Shown: positions 1 through 6,532, counted from the stretch's first letter. The stretch is 8,173 nucleotides of DNA from Candidatus Pacearchaeota archaeon (GCA_003694055.1 RFLC01000014.1:1-8173); one strand, 5' to 3'. The notes: a model not told the origin generated them from the letters alone. Program-made: numbers and translations.

Positions 1-20
1 ATTTTGAGTTTTTTCAGCAT
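1..20 (-). CDS. 5' end of a gene leaving the window on the left (promoter-supported)
   Basis: Only the first six codons are visible on the minus strand, reading M-L-K-K-L-K from an ATG at 20-18. The protein cannot be identified from this. The call rests on context: a clear TATA-like box lies about 25 bp upstream of the ATG on the same strand, the same spacing seen for every other first gene in the window. A short Lys-rich N-terminus is compatible with a real protein start. The region is very AT-rich, so a chance ATG and chance TATA box are possible. Confidence 0.35.
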
Positions 21-41
21 TTTTGTAAAACTTATTTCAAA

Positions 42-50
42 CTTATATAT
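42..50 (-). promoter_or_regulatory. TATA box for the gene starting at 20 (-)
   Basis: The minus strand reads ATATATAAG here, a good archaeal TATA box. Its centre is about 25 bp upstream of the ATG at 20, so the predicted transcription start would fall at or next to the start codon (leaderless). The surrounding AT-richness lowers its value as evidence on its own. Confidence 0.4.
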
Positions 51-72
51 TTATATTCCCAAGATAATTAAT

Positions 73-288
73 TTAAGAGATAAAATCTATTGCCATCAAT
101 CGCAATTTTGATTTATCATGCGGCTGTACAATTACTTTCTTAAAAACTTCTTTTTCCATTAAAAAGTTATTCAATTCTTTAATCATATTTTCCCAGTTAT
201 TATCTTTTTTGTATTGTCCCCATATATTTCTTAACACTCGCAAATCCTTATAAATATTATTGAAACCAGCATTCCAACGCTTAATTAG
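73..288 (-). pseudogene. possible gene remnant, 71 codons without a start
   Basis: On the minus strand a frame stays open from 288 to a TAA at 75-73 and reads like protein rather than random AT-rich translation, for example KRWNAGFNNIYKDLRVLRNI near its beginning and QPHDKSKLRLMAIDFIS at its end. The first in-frame ATG is at 186-184, which would leave a protein of only about 38 residues. No TATA box is correctly spaced for that ATG or for the GTG at 237-235. A TAG at 291-289 closes the frame upstream, yet the same frame reads on beyond that TAG with sensible residues (IGEGVNKVYLR). This suits a decayed or 5'-truncated gene interrupted by a nonsense codon. I do not recognise the family. It could also be chance, since the stretch is short. 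Confidence 0.3.
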
Positions 289-302
289 CTAACGCAAATA
301 AA

Positions 303-310
303 CTTTATTA
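303..310 (+). promoter_or_regulatory. TATA box for the hypothetical gene at 333 (+)
   Basis: CTTTATTA is centred about 26 bp before the ATG at 333. It implies a leaderless transcript. The match to a canonical TTTATATA box is weaker than for the other promoters in the window. Confidence 0.45.
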
Positions 311-332
311 ACACCCTCGCCAATTAAAATAA

Positions 333-752
333 ATGCAATCCAAAAAAGTGTTTGAAAAATTTGAAAAAGCAAAGGCAACAGAGCACGACAACCAACTGCT
401 TTCCCCATTTTTAGTCCAAATCACTGAAAAGTATTTTGCAAAAGAAGAACTTTCAGAGGGAGAAATAAGGGAGATTGTAAGAAAACTTGGTTTAAGAAAA
501 GTTATTTTGCAAGTGGCATACTCAATTGGAGATTTTGTCAAACCTAAAGTAAAAGAGCTTAAGCTGTTTGAGTTTGGTTGCAATTTATATTTTGAACACA
601 CTGGAAAGAATTTCTTCGCTCAACGGAAAAAACTCCCTCCAGGCGTTTGGGACATATTCTTCATCTGCAGAAATAATTTTATTGTTGTCTGGGATCATGA
701 TAATGGCGTTAGGATATTCAAGTACAAACGTTTAAAGGCTTCCAAGATATAA
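333..752 (+). CDS. hypothetical protein, 139 aa
   Basis: I do not recognise this protein. The first ~65 residues are charged and helix-prone (MQSKKVFEKFEKAKATEHD, then an EELSEGEIREIVRKLGL segment). The second half looks beta-rich, with alternating hydrophobic and aromatic stretches such as GVWDIFFICRNNFIVVWDHD, ending in a basic tail. There is no signal peptide and no membrane segment, so it is probably a cytosolic protein. The start is chosen because a TATA-like box lies about 26 bp upstream. Its stop is 9 bp from the stop of the convergent dehydrogenase gene. By hand count GC over 361-720 is about 36%, intermediate between the AT-rich left end and the operon, which could mean recent acquisition. 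An opposite-strand frame at 308-601 is Ser-rich and without a promoter, and is taken as its shadow. Confidence 0.65.
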   Translation: MQSKKVFEKFEKAKATEHDNQLLSPFLVQITEKYFAKEELSEGEIREIVRKLGLRKVILQVAYSIGDFVKPKVKELKLFEFGCNLYFEHTGKNFFAQRKKLPPGVWDIFFICRNNFIVVWDHDNGVRIFKYKRLKASKI

Positions 753-761
753 ACCCTGCTC

Positions 762-1439
762 TTAACCGCTATTCTCCAAAAACTCCCAGACGTCAACATC
801 ATCTCCGCTTTCCAAGTCATACTTGTTTTCAATCGCATTCATGACAACTTGCGCAACTTTCTCAGGAGAAACGCCACGAAAATTCGTCATTTTCGTTGCA
901 GTCATGCCAGGATTAACAACATAAACTTTCAATCCCTCTGATTCTTTATCCAACTCTCCAGCCAAAGATTTTGTAAAGCCCCTAACTGCAAATTTCGTCG
1001 CTGAATAAACGCTCAAACCAGGATGCCCATGCTTCCCAGCACCGCTACCAATGTTAACTATCACTCCCTCTTTTGACATCAAACTCAAAAACCTCCTTGT
1101 TAATTTCACCAGACCCTCAAAATTAATCCTCACTTGCTTTTCAATCTCCTCGTCTGTCTGCTCTGACAAATTTTTCCAAACCGCTACGCCAGCATTATTA
1201 ACCAAAACATCAACCTCGCCAAAAATTTCCTTTACATTTTCAACAAAGCTGTCCAAGCTCTCGCTGTCTGAAACATCGCACTGGAATGCAAAACACCTCT
1301 CTCCCAAACTCTCCCTCGCTTTTTCAAGATCCTCAGAATTTCTTGAGCAAATAACAACCCTATAATTCTTCTCAATCAACTTCCTCGCAATCTCAAAACC
1401 AATGCCCCTGCTCCCACCTGTAACAACCGCTTTTTTCAT
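762..1439 (-). CDS. short-chain dehydrogenase/reductase (SDR), classical type
   Basis: A 225-residue NAD(P)-dependent oxidoreductase of the classical SDR superfamily. Visible motifs are the Rossmann dinucleotide-binding TGGSRGIG at residues 7-14, the NNAG motif at 81-84, the structural Asn N106, and the catalytic Ser132, Tyr145 and Lys149 in SVYSATK. A PGMTAT segment follows at 178-183. Arg33 at the end of the second strand (CSR) suggests NADP(H) preference, by family rule. Length is slightly short for the family (about 240-250), with a compact C-terminus, so the substrate cannot be predicted. The frame is open upstream to 1505, but the ATG at 1439 is chosen: the protein then begins MKKAVVTGG as SDRs do, and a TATA box sits about 25 bp before it, inside the would-be extension. 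It lies 79 bp downstream of the lipoprotein gene and has its own promoter. Confidence 0.93.
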   Translation of the reverse strand: MKKAVVTGGSRGIGFEIARKLIEKNYRVVICSRNSEDLEKARESLGERCFAFQCDVSDSESLDSFVENVKEIFGEVDVLVNNAGVAVWKNLSEQTDEEIEKQVRINFEGLVKLTRRFLSLMSKEGVIVNIGSGAGKHGHPGLSVYSATKFAVRGFTKSLAGELDKESEGLKVYVVNPGMTATKMTNFRGVSPEKVAQVVMNAIENKYDLESGDDVDVWEFLENSG

Positions 1440-1460
1440 TCCAGAAAAAAGAAACAAGAT

Positions 1461-1468
1461 TATAAAAA
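1461..1468 (-). promoter_or_regulatory. TATA box of the SDR gene
   Basis: The minus strand reads TTTTTATA followed by ATC, centred about 25 bp before the ATG at 1439. It supports leaderless transcription and the shorter start of the SDR. It also shows that the SDR need not depend on readthrough from the lipoprotein gene. Confidence 0.65.
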
Positions 1469-1518
1469 GTAATCGTAATTTTCCCCTAATGAAACACTTT
1501 TTCAAGAACTATTCAAAA

Positions 1519-2325
1519 CTACCTCGATAGAGCAAAGCCAACAGGGTCTCTGCCATGCCTGTTTTCTCTAATCGCACGCCTTATTTTTTCTGCCTCTTCC
1601 GAAACATAATCGCTCCTAGATTTGGGCGCGCCAAGGTATGCAAAATCGAAGACTCCTCCGCTTTCAGCCCAACAAGGATGAGAGAAACGAGGAACACTCA
1701 GGTAAGCCCCGCTCAAGCCTCGCGAGTCTTGCACCCCATCGAAGATTAGGATAAATGCAGCAGGATCAAAGCACGGCGCTCCACCAATCTCAATTGCTGA
1801 ATAAACAGTGAACCTGTTTCCCTCTCCGCGGATTATCTCTGAGATTCTATTTGTCCCAGATTGCGAGAGTCCTTGCCCAGCGAACTGACTATAATCGGTT
1901 GTGATTTCGTTGTCAGCTGTTTGGTTGCTAAATGCGATTGTTCCCTCAGCCAACGGAGCAAGAAACGGAAAAGTAGTTGTACCGCTTATAGAATATCTCC
2001 CCTCAATAAACGGAGGATCAAGGCTTGAATCGTCATAGAATACTGGCGAGTAGTCTATGCCTGCAGAAACTAGCGAATCCTCCAGCAAGCTCCTTGCATC
2101 TCTAACATTACTCAGGTCCATTATTCGATTCGCGCTTCTAAATAGCGCAGAGCTTCCTGAAGAACCAGAACCAGACGAACCTCCTGAACTTGAGCCGCCA
2201 GAAGAAGAACTTCCCGACGAGCCGCTGCTTTGAGTTGGAACCCTCACCACGCACCCGCTCAAACTTGCAAGACCCAGCGCTCCAGCGTAGCGCAGCAGTT
2301 CTCGCCTAGACAAAACACCTCGCAT
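1519..2325 (-). CDS. Tat-type lipoprotein with Ser/Gly linker, unknown function
   Basis: A 268-residue exported protein. The N-terminus carries a twin-arginine motif S6-R7-R8-E9-L10-L11, a hydrophobic segment (residues ~13-23) and a lipobox L22-S23-G24-C25, so it is probably exported folded by Tat and anchored by a lipid on Cys25. Residues 33-59 are an almost pure Ser/Gly spacer holding the globular part away from the membrane. The remaining ~205 residues look beta-rich, with the segment TIAFSNQTADNEITTDYSQF and later GNRFTVYSAIEI. Two mature cysteines, C185 and C218, could form a disulfide. I do not recognise the family; extracellular binding or sensing is only a guess. The frame extends 50 codons upstream, but the ATG at 2325 is chosen because it puts the Tat motif at the N-terminus and lies about 25 bp after a strong TATA box. 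It is divergent from the secretion operon. Confidence 0.85.
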   Translation of the reverse strand: MRGVLSRRELLRYAGALGLASLSGCVVRVPTQSSGSSGSSSSGGSSSGGSSGSGSSGSSALFRSANRIMDLSNVRDARSLLEDSLVSAGIDYSPVFYDDSSLDPPFIEGRYSISGTTTFPFLAPLAEGTIAFSNQTADNEITTDYSQFAGQGLSQSGTNRISEIIRGEGNRFTVYSAIEIGGAPCFDPAAFILIFDGVQDSRGLSGAYLSVPRFSHPCWAESGGVFDFAYLGAPKSRSDYVSEEAEKIRRAIRENRHGRDPVGFALSR

Positions 2326-2346
2326 GCAATTTTTCTCGCAAGTCAG

Positions 2347-2355
2347 ATATATAAG
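2347..2355 (-). promoter_or_regulatory. TATA box of the lipoprotein gene
   Basis: The minus strand reads CTTATATAT, the strongest TATA box in the window, centred about 25 bp before the ATG at 2325. It predicts a leaderless mRNA and rules against the longer upstream start. Confidence 0.7.
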
Positions 2356-2397
2356 TTTTATTGTAGTCAAGCATCGCGCCAAACGCAAACTGCGCAC

Positions 2398-2456
2398 AAG
2401 CGATTTCAGTTTCACCCAAAAGCCGCGCACCTGGGGTCGCGCGCTAATCATCGCTT
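2398..2456. repeat. 7-bp inverted repeat in the divergent promoter region
   Basis: AAGCGAT at 2398-2404 is mirrored by ATCGCTT at 2450-2456. They lie between the two outward-facing TATA boxes (2347-2355 minus, 2479-2486 plus), with a GC-rich centre that includes two CGCGC-like runs. The right arm ends about 23 bp before the operon's TATA box. This might be a regulator site or a hairpin, but 7-bp arms separated by 45 bp occur by chance and the call is weak. The rest of the 181-bp region (2326-2506) shows no supported gene. Confidence 0.2.
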
Positions 2457-2478
2457 TCAAGCATTGCCAACACAAATG

Positions 2479-2486
2479 TTTTAAAT
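2479..2486 (+). promoter_or_regulatory. TATA box of the secretion operon
   Basis: TTTTAAAT is centred about 24 bp before the ATG at 2507. It is the only promoter seen for the four genes from 2507 to 6470. It suggests a leaderless first cistron and rules against the in-frame start at 2324, which lies far upstream. Confidence 0.6.
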
Positions 2487-2506
2487 CTCAGGATAGTTGG
2501 TATATC

Positions 2507-3025
2507 ATGAGCGGAAGGTTTTTTGTTGCTAGTTTTGTTGTGCTCTTAGCGTTGCTAGTAGCAGGCCACACTTTTGTGCACTACGCGCTGTTCGTGCCGC
2601 AGCAATCAGAGCTAGCTCAAGGAGTCTCTGGCTTTATCATTGGCAAGCTGAACATTGGAGAGGAGATTACATCAAGCGCAGTGTATGCTCAGCTCTCGCA
2701 AGTCCTTCTTTATGTTGAGTGGGCAGCCCTAGCATTGATTTTGATAATTTTAATGGCTGCCTCGCTGCGCCACCATGCTCGAATGAATCGCGAGTACGCC
2801 CGCTTGCTCGAGCTCAGGCAAAAATTGAAAGAGCGCTCGCTCACTCCTCTCGACGAAGTTACAGAAGCTGTAAAGGAGATGAAAGAGATAAAGTTCACGA
2901 CAATCGCAAAAGCTTACAAAGTCAAAAAAGATATCGTGAGGAAATGGGCAGAGGTGCTAGAATCAGCAAATCTCGTTCGCGTGGTCTATCCAAGGCTCGG
3001 CGAACCTGCGTTGGCAAGAGTGTAA
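2507..3025 (+). CDS. two-pass membrane protein with cytoplasmic winged-helix-like domain
   Basis: A 172-residue protein and first gene of the operon. Residues ~5-27 and ~67-87 are membrane segments around an outer loop of about 40 residues. The basic stretch after the second segment (SLRHHAR, 86-92) puts the C-terminus in the cytoplasm. A charged helical linker (93-112) leads to residues 113-172, which read as a small winged helix: helices, a TTIAKAYKVKKDIVRKWAEV helix-turn-helix core (131-150), then a hairpin-like VRVVYPRLGEPALARV. Such a domain could bind DNA or act as a protein-docking module for the ATPase encoded 1 bp downstream. It is not a prepilin: no class III signal peptide is seen. 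The start is set by the TATA box at 2479-2486. Function is inferred from domain layout and operon position only. Confidence 0.8.
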   Translation: MSGRFFVASFVVLLALLVAGHTFVHYALFVPQQSELAQGVSGFIIGKLNIGEEITSSAVYAQLSQVLLYVEWAALALILIILMAASLRHHARMNREYARLLELRQKLKERSLTPLDEVTEAVKEMKEIKFTTIAKAYKVKKDIVRKWAEVLESANLVRVVYPRLGEPALARV

Positions 3026-3026
3026 A

Positions 3027-4673
3027 ATGAAGAAAAGAGGTGTGAAATCTAAAGGGCAAGCAGAAAAGAAAGAGGAGAAACCCAAGAAGAGTGTTGCAGC
3101 GCAAGAAAGAACCGCTAAAGCGAGGCCAGCGGCAACTGCAAGCAAAGCGCGCGCAGAGAGCGAACATGCTAAAGAAAAGCACCCAAAAGAGAAGTTTGTT
3201 CTTGAAAGTTACAAGCTAGAAGTTGATGGGGCTGAAGCAAAAGTTGTGCTCAAGCAAGAAGGCAAGGGAGTGACTTACAACATTTCATTCCCAGAGATAG
3301 GCCCGGCAACGCAAGCCCTGCTGGATGAAATCAGAAGCGAGTTGGTTGCGATGATATCGGTAAGCATGAACGAGCTCTCTGACCCTGAAGCGTTTGTTCC
3401 TGTAAAAAAGAGGTTCATAGCAGAAGCAAAGCACCTTTTGAACGAAAACCTTCCTGGAATGGATGAGAAACTTGTTAACCATCTGACAGGAATCCTGATG
3501 CAAGAGATGCTTGGCCTGGGCAAGATTGAGTTTCTAATCGGCGACCCCTCGCTAGAAGAGATTGTGATTCAGTCTGCAAAAGAGCCGGTGAAGGTGTACA
3601 GCAAAAAATACGGCTGGCTTACGACAAACATAACAATTGGGCGGGAAGAGGAGATTGTCAATTACGCTAACATTGTAGCGAGAAGAGTTGGCAGGCAAAT
3701 CACTGTGCTCAACCCGCTCCTAGACGCGCACCTCATTTCTGGCGACAGAGTCAACGCAGTTCTCTACCCAATCCATACGAAAGGCAACACAATCACAATC
3801 AGAAAATTCGCGCGAGACCCTTTCACGATAATTGACATGATTAACACTCACACTTGCGACGTGCAAATCGCAGCAATGATTTGGGAAGGAATTGAGTATG
3901 AGATGAACATAATTGTCTCCGGCGGCACTGGCTCTGGAAAAACCTCGTTCCTGAACGCTTGCATGCCATTCATCCCGCCAAACCAGCGCATCATCACAAT
4001 AGAAGACACGCGCGAACTCACGCTGCCAGAGTTTCTTTACTGGACCCCTCTTGTCACTCGCTCGCCAAACCCTGAAGGAAAGGGAGAGGTAAGCATGTTG
4101 CACCTCCTCGTCAACTCGCTGAGAATGAGGCCAGACAGAATTATCCTCGGAGAGATGAGAAGGCAGGAGGAAGCAATGGTGCTTTTCGAAGCAATGCACA
4201 CCGGCCACTCTGTCTATGCCACGCTGCACGCTGACTCAGCTCCAGAAACAATCTCTCGCCTCATCAACCCCCCGCTAAACGTCCCTGCCAACCTTCTCAA
4301 AGCAGTGAACTTGAATGTTGTGATGTTTCGCGACAGGAAACGCGGCATCAGGCGCGTGCTCCAACTCGCAGAAGTGGAAGCTGAAAGAAGCGCAGCAAGT
4401 GCAAACATAATCTACCGCTGGATGCCAGACAGCGACAAGTTTGTCAAGCACAACGAAAGCGCGCGCTTTTTCGAGGAGCTGAGCAGAAACACTGGCATGT
4501 CAATCAAAGAAATCCAAGCAGAGCTTGACGAAAAGAAAACAATCCTAAACTGGCTAGCGAAAAACAACATACGAAGTTTGAAGCAAGTAGGCAAGGCAAT
4601 GCACCTGTATTACAGCGAGAAGAAGAAACTCCTGGACATAATCAAGCGAAACAAGAAAGAGGCATTTGATTAA
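3027..4673 (+). CDS. type II/IV secretion system ATPase (GspE/TadA/FlaI superfamily)
   Basis: A 548-residue motor ATPase that would power assembly of a type IV filament or secretion complex at the cytoplasmic face of the membrane. Residues 1-56 are a Lys/Ala/Glu-rich, probably disordered tail. An N-terminal domain follows to about 255. The catalytic core shows the Walker A GGTGSGKT at 299-306, an Asp box IITIEDTREL at 322-331, a Walker B RIILGEMRR at 371-379 with Glu376, and a His box HTGHSVYATLHAD at 391-403. The TIRKFARDPFTI segment (257-268) is typical of archaeal FlaI/TadA-like ATPases. The C-terminal ~80 residues are a charged helical extension. No catalytic residue is missing. The gene starts 1 bp after the winged-helix gene without a clear Shine-Dalgarno sequence, so translation is probably coupled. 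Whether it serves a pilus, an archaellum or a Tad-like system cannot be told from this window; no archaellum accessory genes are present. Confidence 0.95.
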   Translation: MKKRGVKSKGQAEKKEEKPKKSVAAQERTAKARPAATASKARAESEHAKEKHPKEKFVLESYKLEVDGAEAKVVLKQEGKGVTYNISFPEIGPATQALLDEIRSELVAMISVSMNELSDPEAFVPVKKRFIAEAKHLLNENLPGMDEKLVNHLTGILMQEMLGLGKIEFLIGDPSLEEIVIQSAKEPVKVYSKKYGWLTTNITIGREEEIVNYANIVARRVGRQITVLNPLLDAHLISGDRVNAVLYPIHTKGNTITIRKFARDPFTIIDMINTHTCDVQIAAMIWEGIEYEMNIIVSGGTGSGKTSFLNACMPFIPPNQRIITIEDTRELTLPEFLYWTPLVTRSPNPEGKGEVSMLHLLVNSLRMRPDRIILGEMRRQEEAMVLFEAMHTGHSVYATLHADSAPETISRLINPPLNVPANLLKAVNLNVVMFRDRKRGIRRVLQLAEVEAERSAASANIIYRWMPDSDKFVKHNESARFFEELSRNTGMSIKEIQAELDEKKTILNWLAKNNIRSLKQVGKAMHLYYSEKKKLLDIIKRNKKEAFD

Positions 4674-4674
4674 G

Positions 4675-5556
4675 ATGGAATTCAAAATTCCCTATTCAGT
4701 TGCGCCGCTCGACAAGCTGAAGAAGCGCTCAGTATTTTTCTCAAAGCTGTTCAGACCCAAGAAAAACTCCTCGCTCGCGCGCTACCTTGAAAGCTGCGAT
4801 GTCAAGCTCACTCGCGAACAATACCTCGGCATTTGTTTGCGCGGATTTGTGAACTCGTTCCTCGTCATTTTCGCGCTCGCCTTCCTGCTATTCGCTTTCC
4901 TTCGCAATCCCAATGCATTAGCATTCTCTCTCGGATTAGCTTTCATCTTTTCTTCCTTCATTTTCATGAGCCGGCTAGCTTACCCAAGGGTTTACCACAT
5001 GCGCAAGCAACGCGACATTGAGCGCAACCTAGTGCCTGCGCTCCAAGACATGCTTGTCCAGTTAAACTCAGGCATACCTCTTTTCGACATAATGATTAAC
5101 ATCGCAAACTCTGACTACGGCGCCTTGAGCGAAGAGTTCAAAAAAGCAGTGAAAAAAATTCACGCAGGGTATGCGCAAATCGATGTTCTCGACGAGATAG
5201 CAGACAAAAACCCGTCAATTTATTTTCGCAGAGTGCTCTGGCAGATTAGCAACGGGATGCGCGCAGGAAGTGATATATCAATAATTGTCAAAGAAGGAAT
5301 CCGCACACTCAACGACGAGCAAATTATACAAATCCAAACATACGGAAGCAAACTCAACCCATTGATAATGTTTTACATGATTATCTCGGTCATCCTGCCG
5401 GCGCTCTCGGTTGCGTTCCTCACAATTTTGTCCTCGATGACAGGCCTGCCTGCGCGCACAACCTATTTCCTTTTCGTCGGAGTTTTTATCTTCGTAACCT
5501 TCCTGCAAATCATGTTCCTCGGACTAATTAAATCATCCAGACCAAGTTTGCTATGA
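4675..5556 (+). CDS. type II secretion system F-domain membrane protein, first of two (GspF/TadB/FlaJ-like)
   Basis: A 293-residue polytopic membrane protein, predicted as one half of the platform on which the ATPase acts. Membrane segments lie at about 58-76, 80-98, 229-252 and 262-286. The cytoplasmic F domain (~115-225) has the family pattern, with LVPALQDMLVQLNSGIPL near its start and ISNGMRAGSDISIIVKEG near its end. The basic N-terminal ~55 residues precede the first membrane pair. The ATG at 4675, 1 bp after the ATPase stop, is preferred to the overlapping TTG at 4666; this mirrors the 1-bp gap at the previous junction. A GAGG 12 bp upstream is too far away to be a convincing ribosome binding site. 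The next gene encodes a second, diverged F-domain protein, as in Tad (TadB/TadC) systems. Confidence 0.9.
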   Translation: MEFKIPYSVAPLDKLKKRSVFFSKLFRPKKNSSLARYLESCDVKLTREQYLGICLRGFVNSFLVIFALAFLLFAFLRNPNALAFSLGLAFIFSSFIFMSRLAYPRVYHMRKQRDIERNLVPALQDMLVQLNSGIPLFDIMINIANSDYGALSEEFKKAVKKIHAGYAQIDVLDEIADKNPSIYFRRVLWQISNGMRAGSDISIIVKEGIRTLNDEQIIQIQTYGSKLNPLIMFYMIISVILPALSVAFLTILSSMTGLPARTTYFLFVGVFIFVTFLQIMFLGLIKSSRPSLL

Positions 5557-6470
5557 AACACTCTTTCAGCTCTAGACAAAGGAAGAAACCAATACCAGTG
5601 ATGCCTGCGCTTGTGATAGCCGCGCTCATAGCCCTGATTGACTTTCTCCGCTCCCGCTCCCCGTTGCGCGCTCTTGTTGTTGTTATAGCAGCATTTGTTA
5701 TAACGCAACTTTATTTTGTATTCAGGCAAAAAATGATTGAAGCGAAAGATGTGCGCAAGATGGAGAATGCCTTCCCCGACTTTATCGACCTTGTCTCGTC
5801 AAACCTGCGCGCAGGCATGACCGTTGACCGAGCAATGCTTCTCGGTTCGCGCAAAGAGTTCGCGCCGCTCGACAAAGAAATCAGTTTGCTAGGCAAAGAT
5901 ATAATGACTGGTAAGGAAATGAGCGCCGCACTTCTCGACATGGCAAAGCGCATAAACTCTGAAAGGATAAGCAAAACAATCAACGTGATTGTTTCTGGAG
6001 TGCGCGCAGGCGGGGATCTTGCTGTGCTCCTAGAGCAAACAGCTCAAAGCATGCGCGAGCGAGGGTTCATCGAAAAGCGCGCTGCTTCAAATGTGACAAT
6101 GTACGTCATCTTCATCTTGTTTGCCGTCGGAATTGGCGCTCCGCTCTTGTTCGGATTCTCCTCTGTTCTCGTGGAAGTGCTAACAAAAATTCTCGGCCAA
6201 ATAGATTTGCCAACCGAACGCCTCGCGCAACTGAACCAGAACGTGCCATTCGCATTTAGCAAAGTGACCATCTCCCTAAACTTCATAACCTACTTCTCAC
6301 TCATCTTCATCGCAGCTCTTTCCCTAATGGCTTCCCTTGTCGTCGGACTGGTTAAAACAGGCAGAGAAAGCGACGGCATAAAGTACTTCCCCATTCTTCT
6401 CGCAAGCGGCATAATAGTCTTCTTCATCTCTCGCAACTTCCTTCTCGGATATTTCTCGCAAATTGTGTAG
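5553..6470 (+). CDS. type II secretion system F-domain membrane protein, second of two (TadC/FlaJ-like)
   Basis: A 305-residue paralogue of the preceding gene product and probable second half of a heteromeric platform. Membrane segments lie at about 15-32, 38-56, 181-206, 243-268 and 279-300, one more than in its partner. The cytoplasmic F domain (~68-178) shows FPDFIDLVSSNLRAGMTVDR and VSGVRAGGDLAVLLEQ, matching the LNSGIPL and NGMRAGSDIS motifs of the first protein. Residues ~207-240 form a larger outer loop than usual. The start overlaps the upstream stop as ATGA, a classic translational-coupling junction, so roughly matched synthesis of the two platform proteins is likely. It is the last gene of the operon: the next gene is 271 bp away behind its own TATA box. 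Confidence 0.9.
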   Translation: MKHSFSSRQRKKPIPVMPALVIAALIALIDFLRSRSPLRALVVVIAAFVITQLYFVFRQKMIEAKDVRKMENAFPDFIDLVSSNLRAGMTVDRAMLLGSRKEFAPLDKEISLLGKDIMTGKEMSAALLDMAKRINSERISKTINVIVSGVRAGGDLAVLLEQTAQSMRERGFIEKRAASNVTMYVIFILFAVGIGAPLLFGFSSVLVEVLTKILGQIDLPTERLAQLNQNVPFAFSKVTISLNFITYFSLIFIAALSLMASLVVGLVKTGRESDGIKYFPILLASGIIVFFISRNFLLGYFSQIV

Positions 6471-6532
6471 GACGATGCTCGCTCAACATCCAGCTCAGAC
6501 CCCTCATTTTCTAACCCGTGCGCATATCCAAC

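Larger units (their letters stand above)
21..332. other. AT-rich stretch without a complete gene
   Basis: By hand count only 77 of the first 300 bases are G or C (about 26%), against roughly 45-50% in sampled lines of the operon further right. No tRNA-like, CRISPR-like or direct-repeat structure was seen. The stretch holds two TATA-like boxes pointing outward to either side (42-50 on minus, 303-310 on plus) and a start-less reading frame on the minus strand described separately. Low GC could mark acquired DNA, a decayed gene, or simply non-coding sequence. Confidence 0.6.

Noticed and set aside
308..601. 97-residue minus-strand open frame opposite the hypothetical gene at 333-752
   Set aside because: It is Ser-rich with no recognisable motif and has no TATA box at the right spacing. 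The plus-strand frame is longer, better composed and has a promoter.
1440..1505. 22-codon N-terminal extension of the SDR starting at 1505
   Set aside because: The extension would contain the TATA box, and classical SDRs begin a few residues before the TGGSRGIG motif, which fits the ATG at 1439.
2326..2475. 50-codon N-terminal extension of the lipoprotein
   Set aside because: It would bury the twin-arginine signal and lipobox inside the protein and overlap the strong TATA box at 2347-2355.
2324..2506. 61-codon upstream extension of the membrane winged-helix protein
   Set aside because: It would read through both divergent promoters. The ATG at 2507 follows a TATA box and places a membrane segment at the N-terminus.
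3720..4229. 169-residue minus-strand frame inside the ATPase gene
   Set aside because: It is an antisense shadow of the conserved ATPase core, with no promoter and no family features.
4666..4674. TTG start for the first F-domain protein, overlapping the ATPase stop
   Set aside because: The ATG at 4675 is 9 bases further on and repeats the 1-bp gap seen at the preceding gene junction. The TTG cannot be excluded but is less likely.
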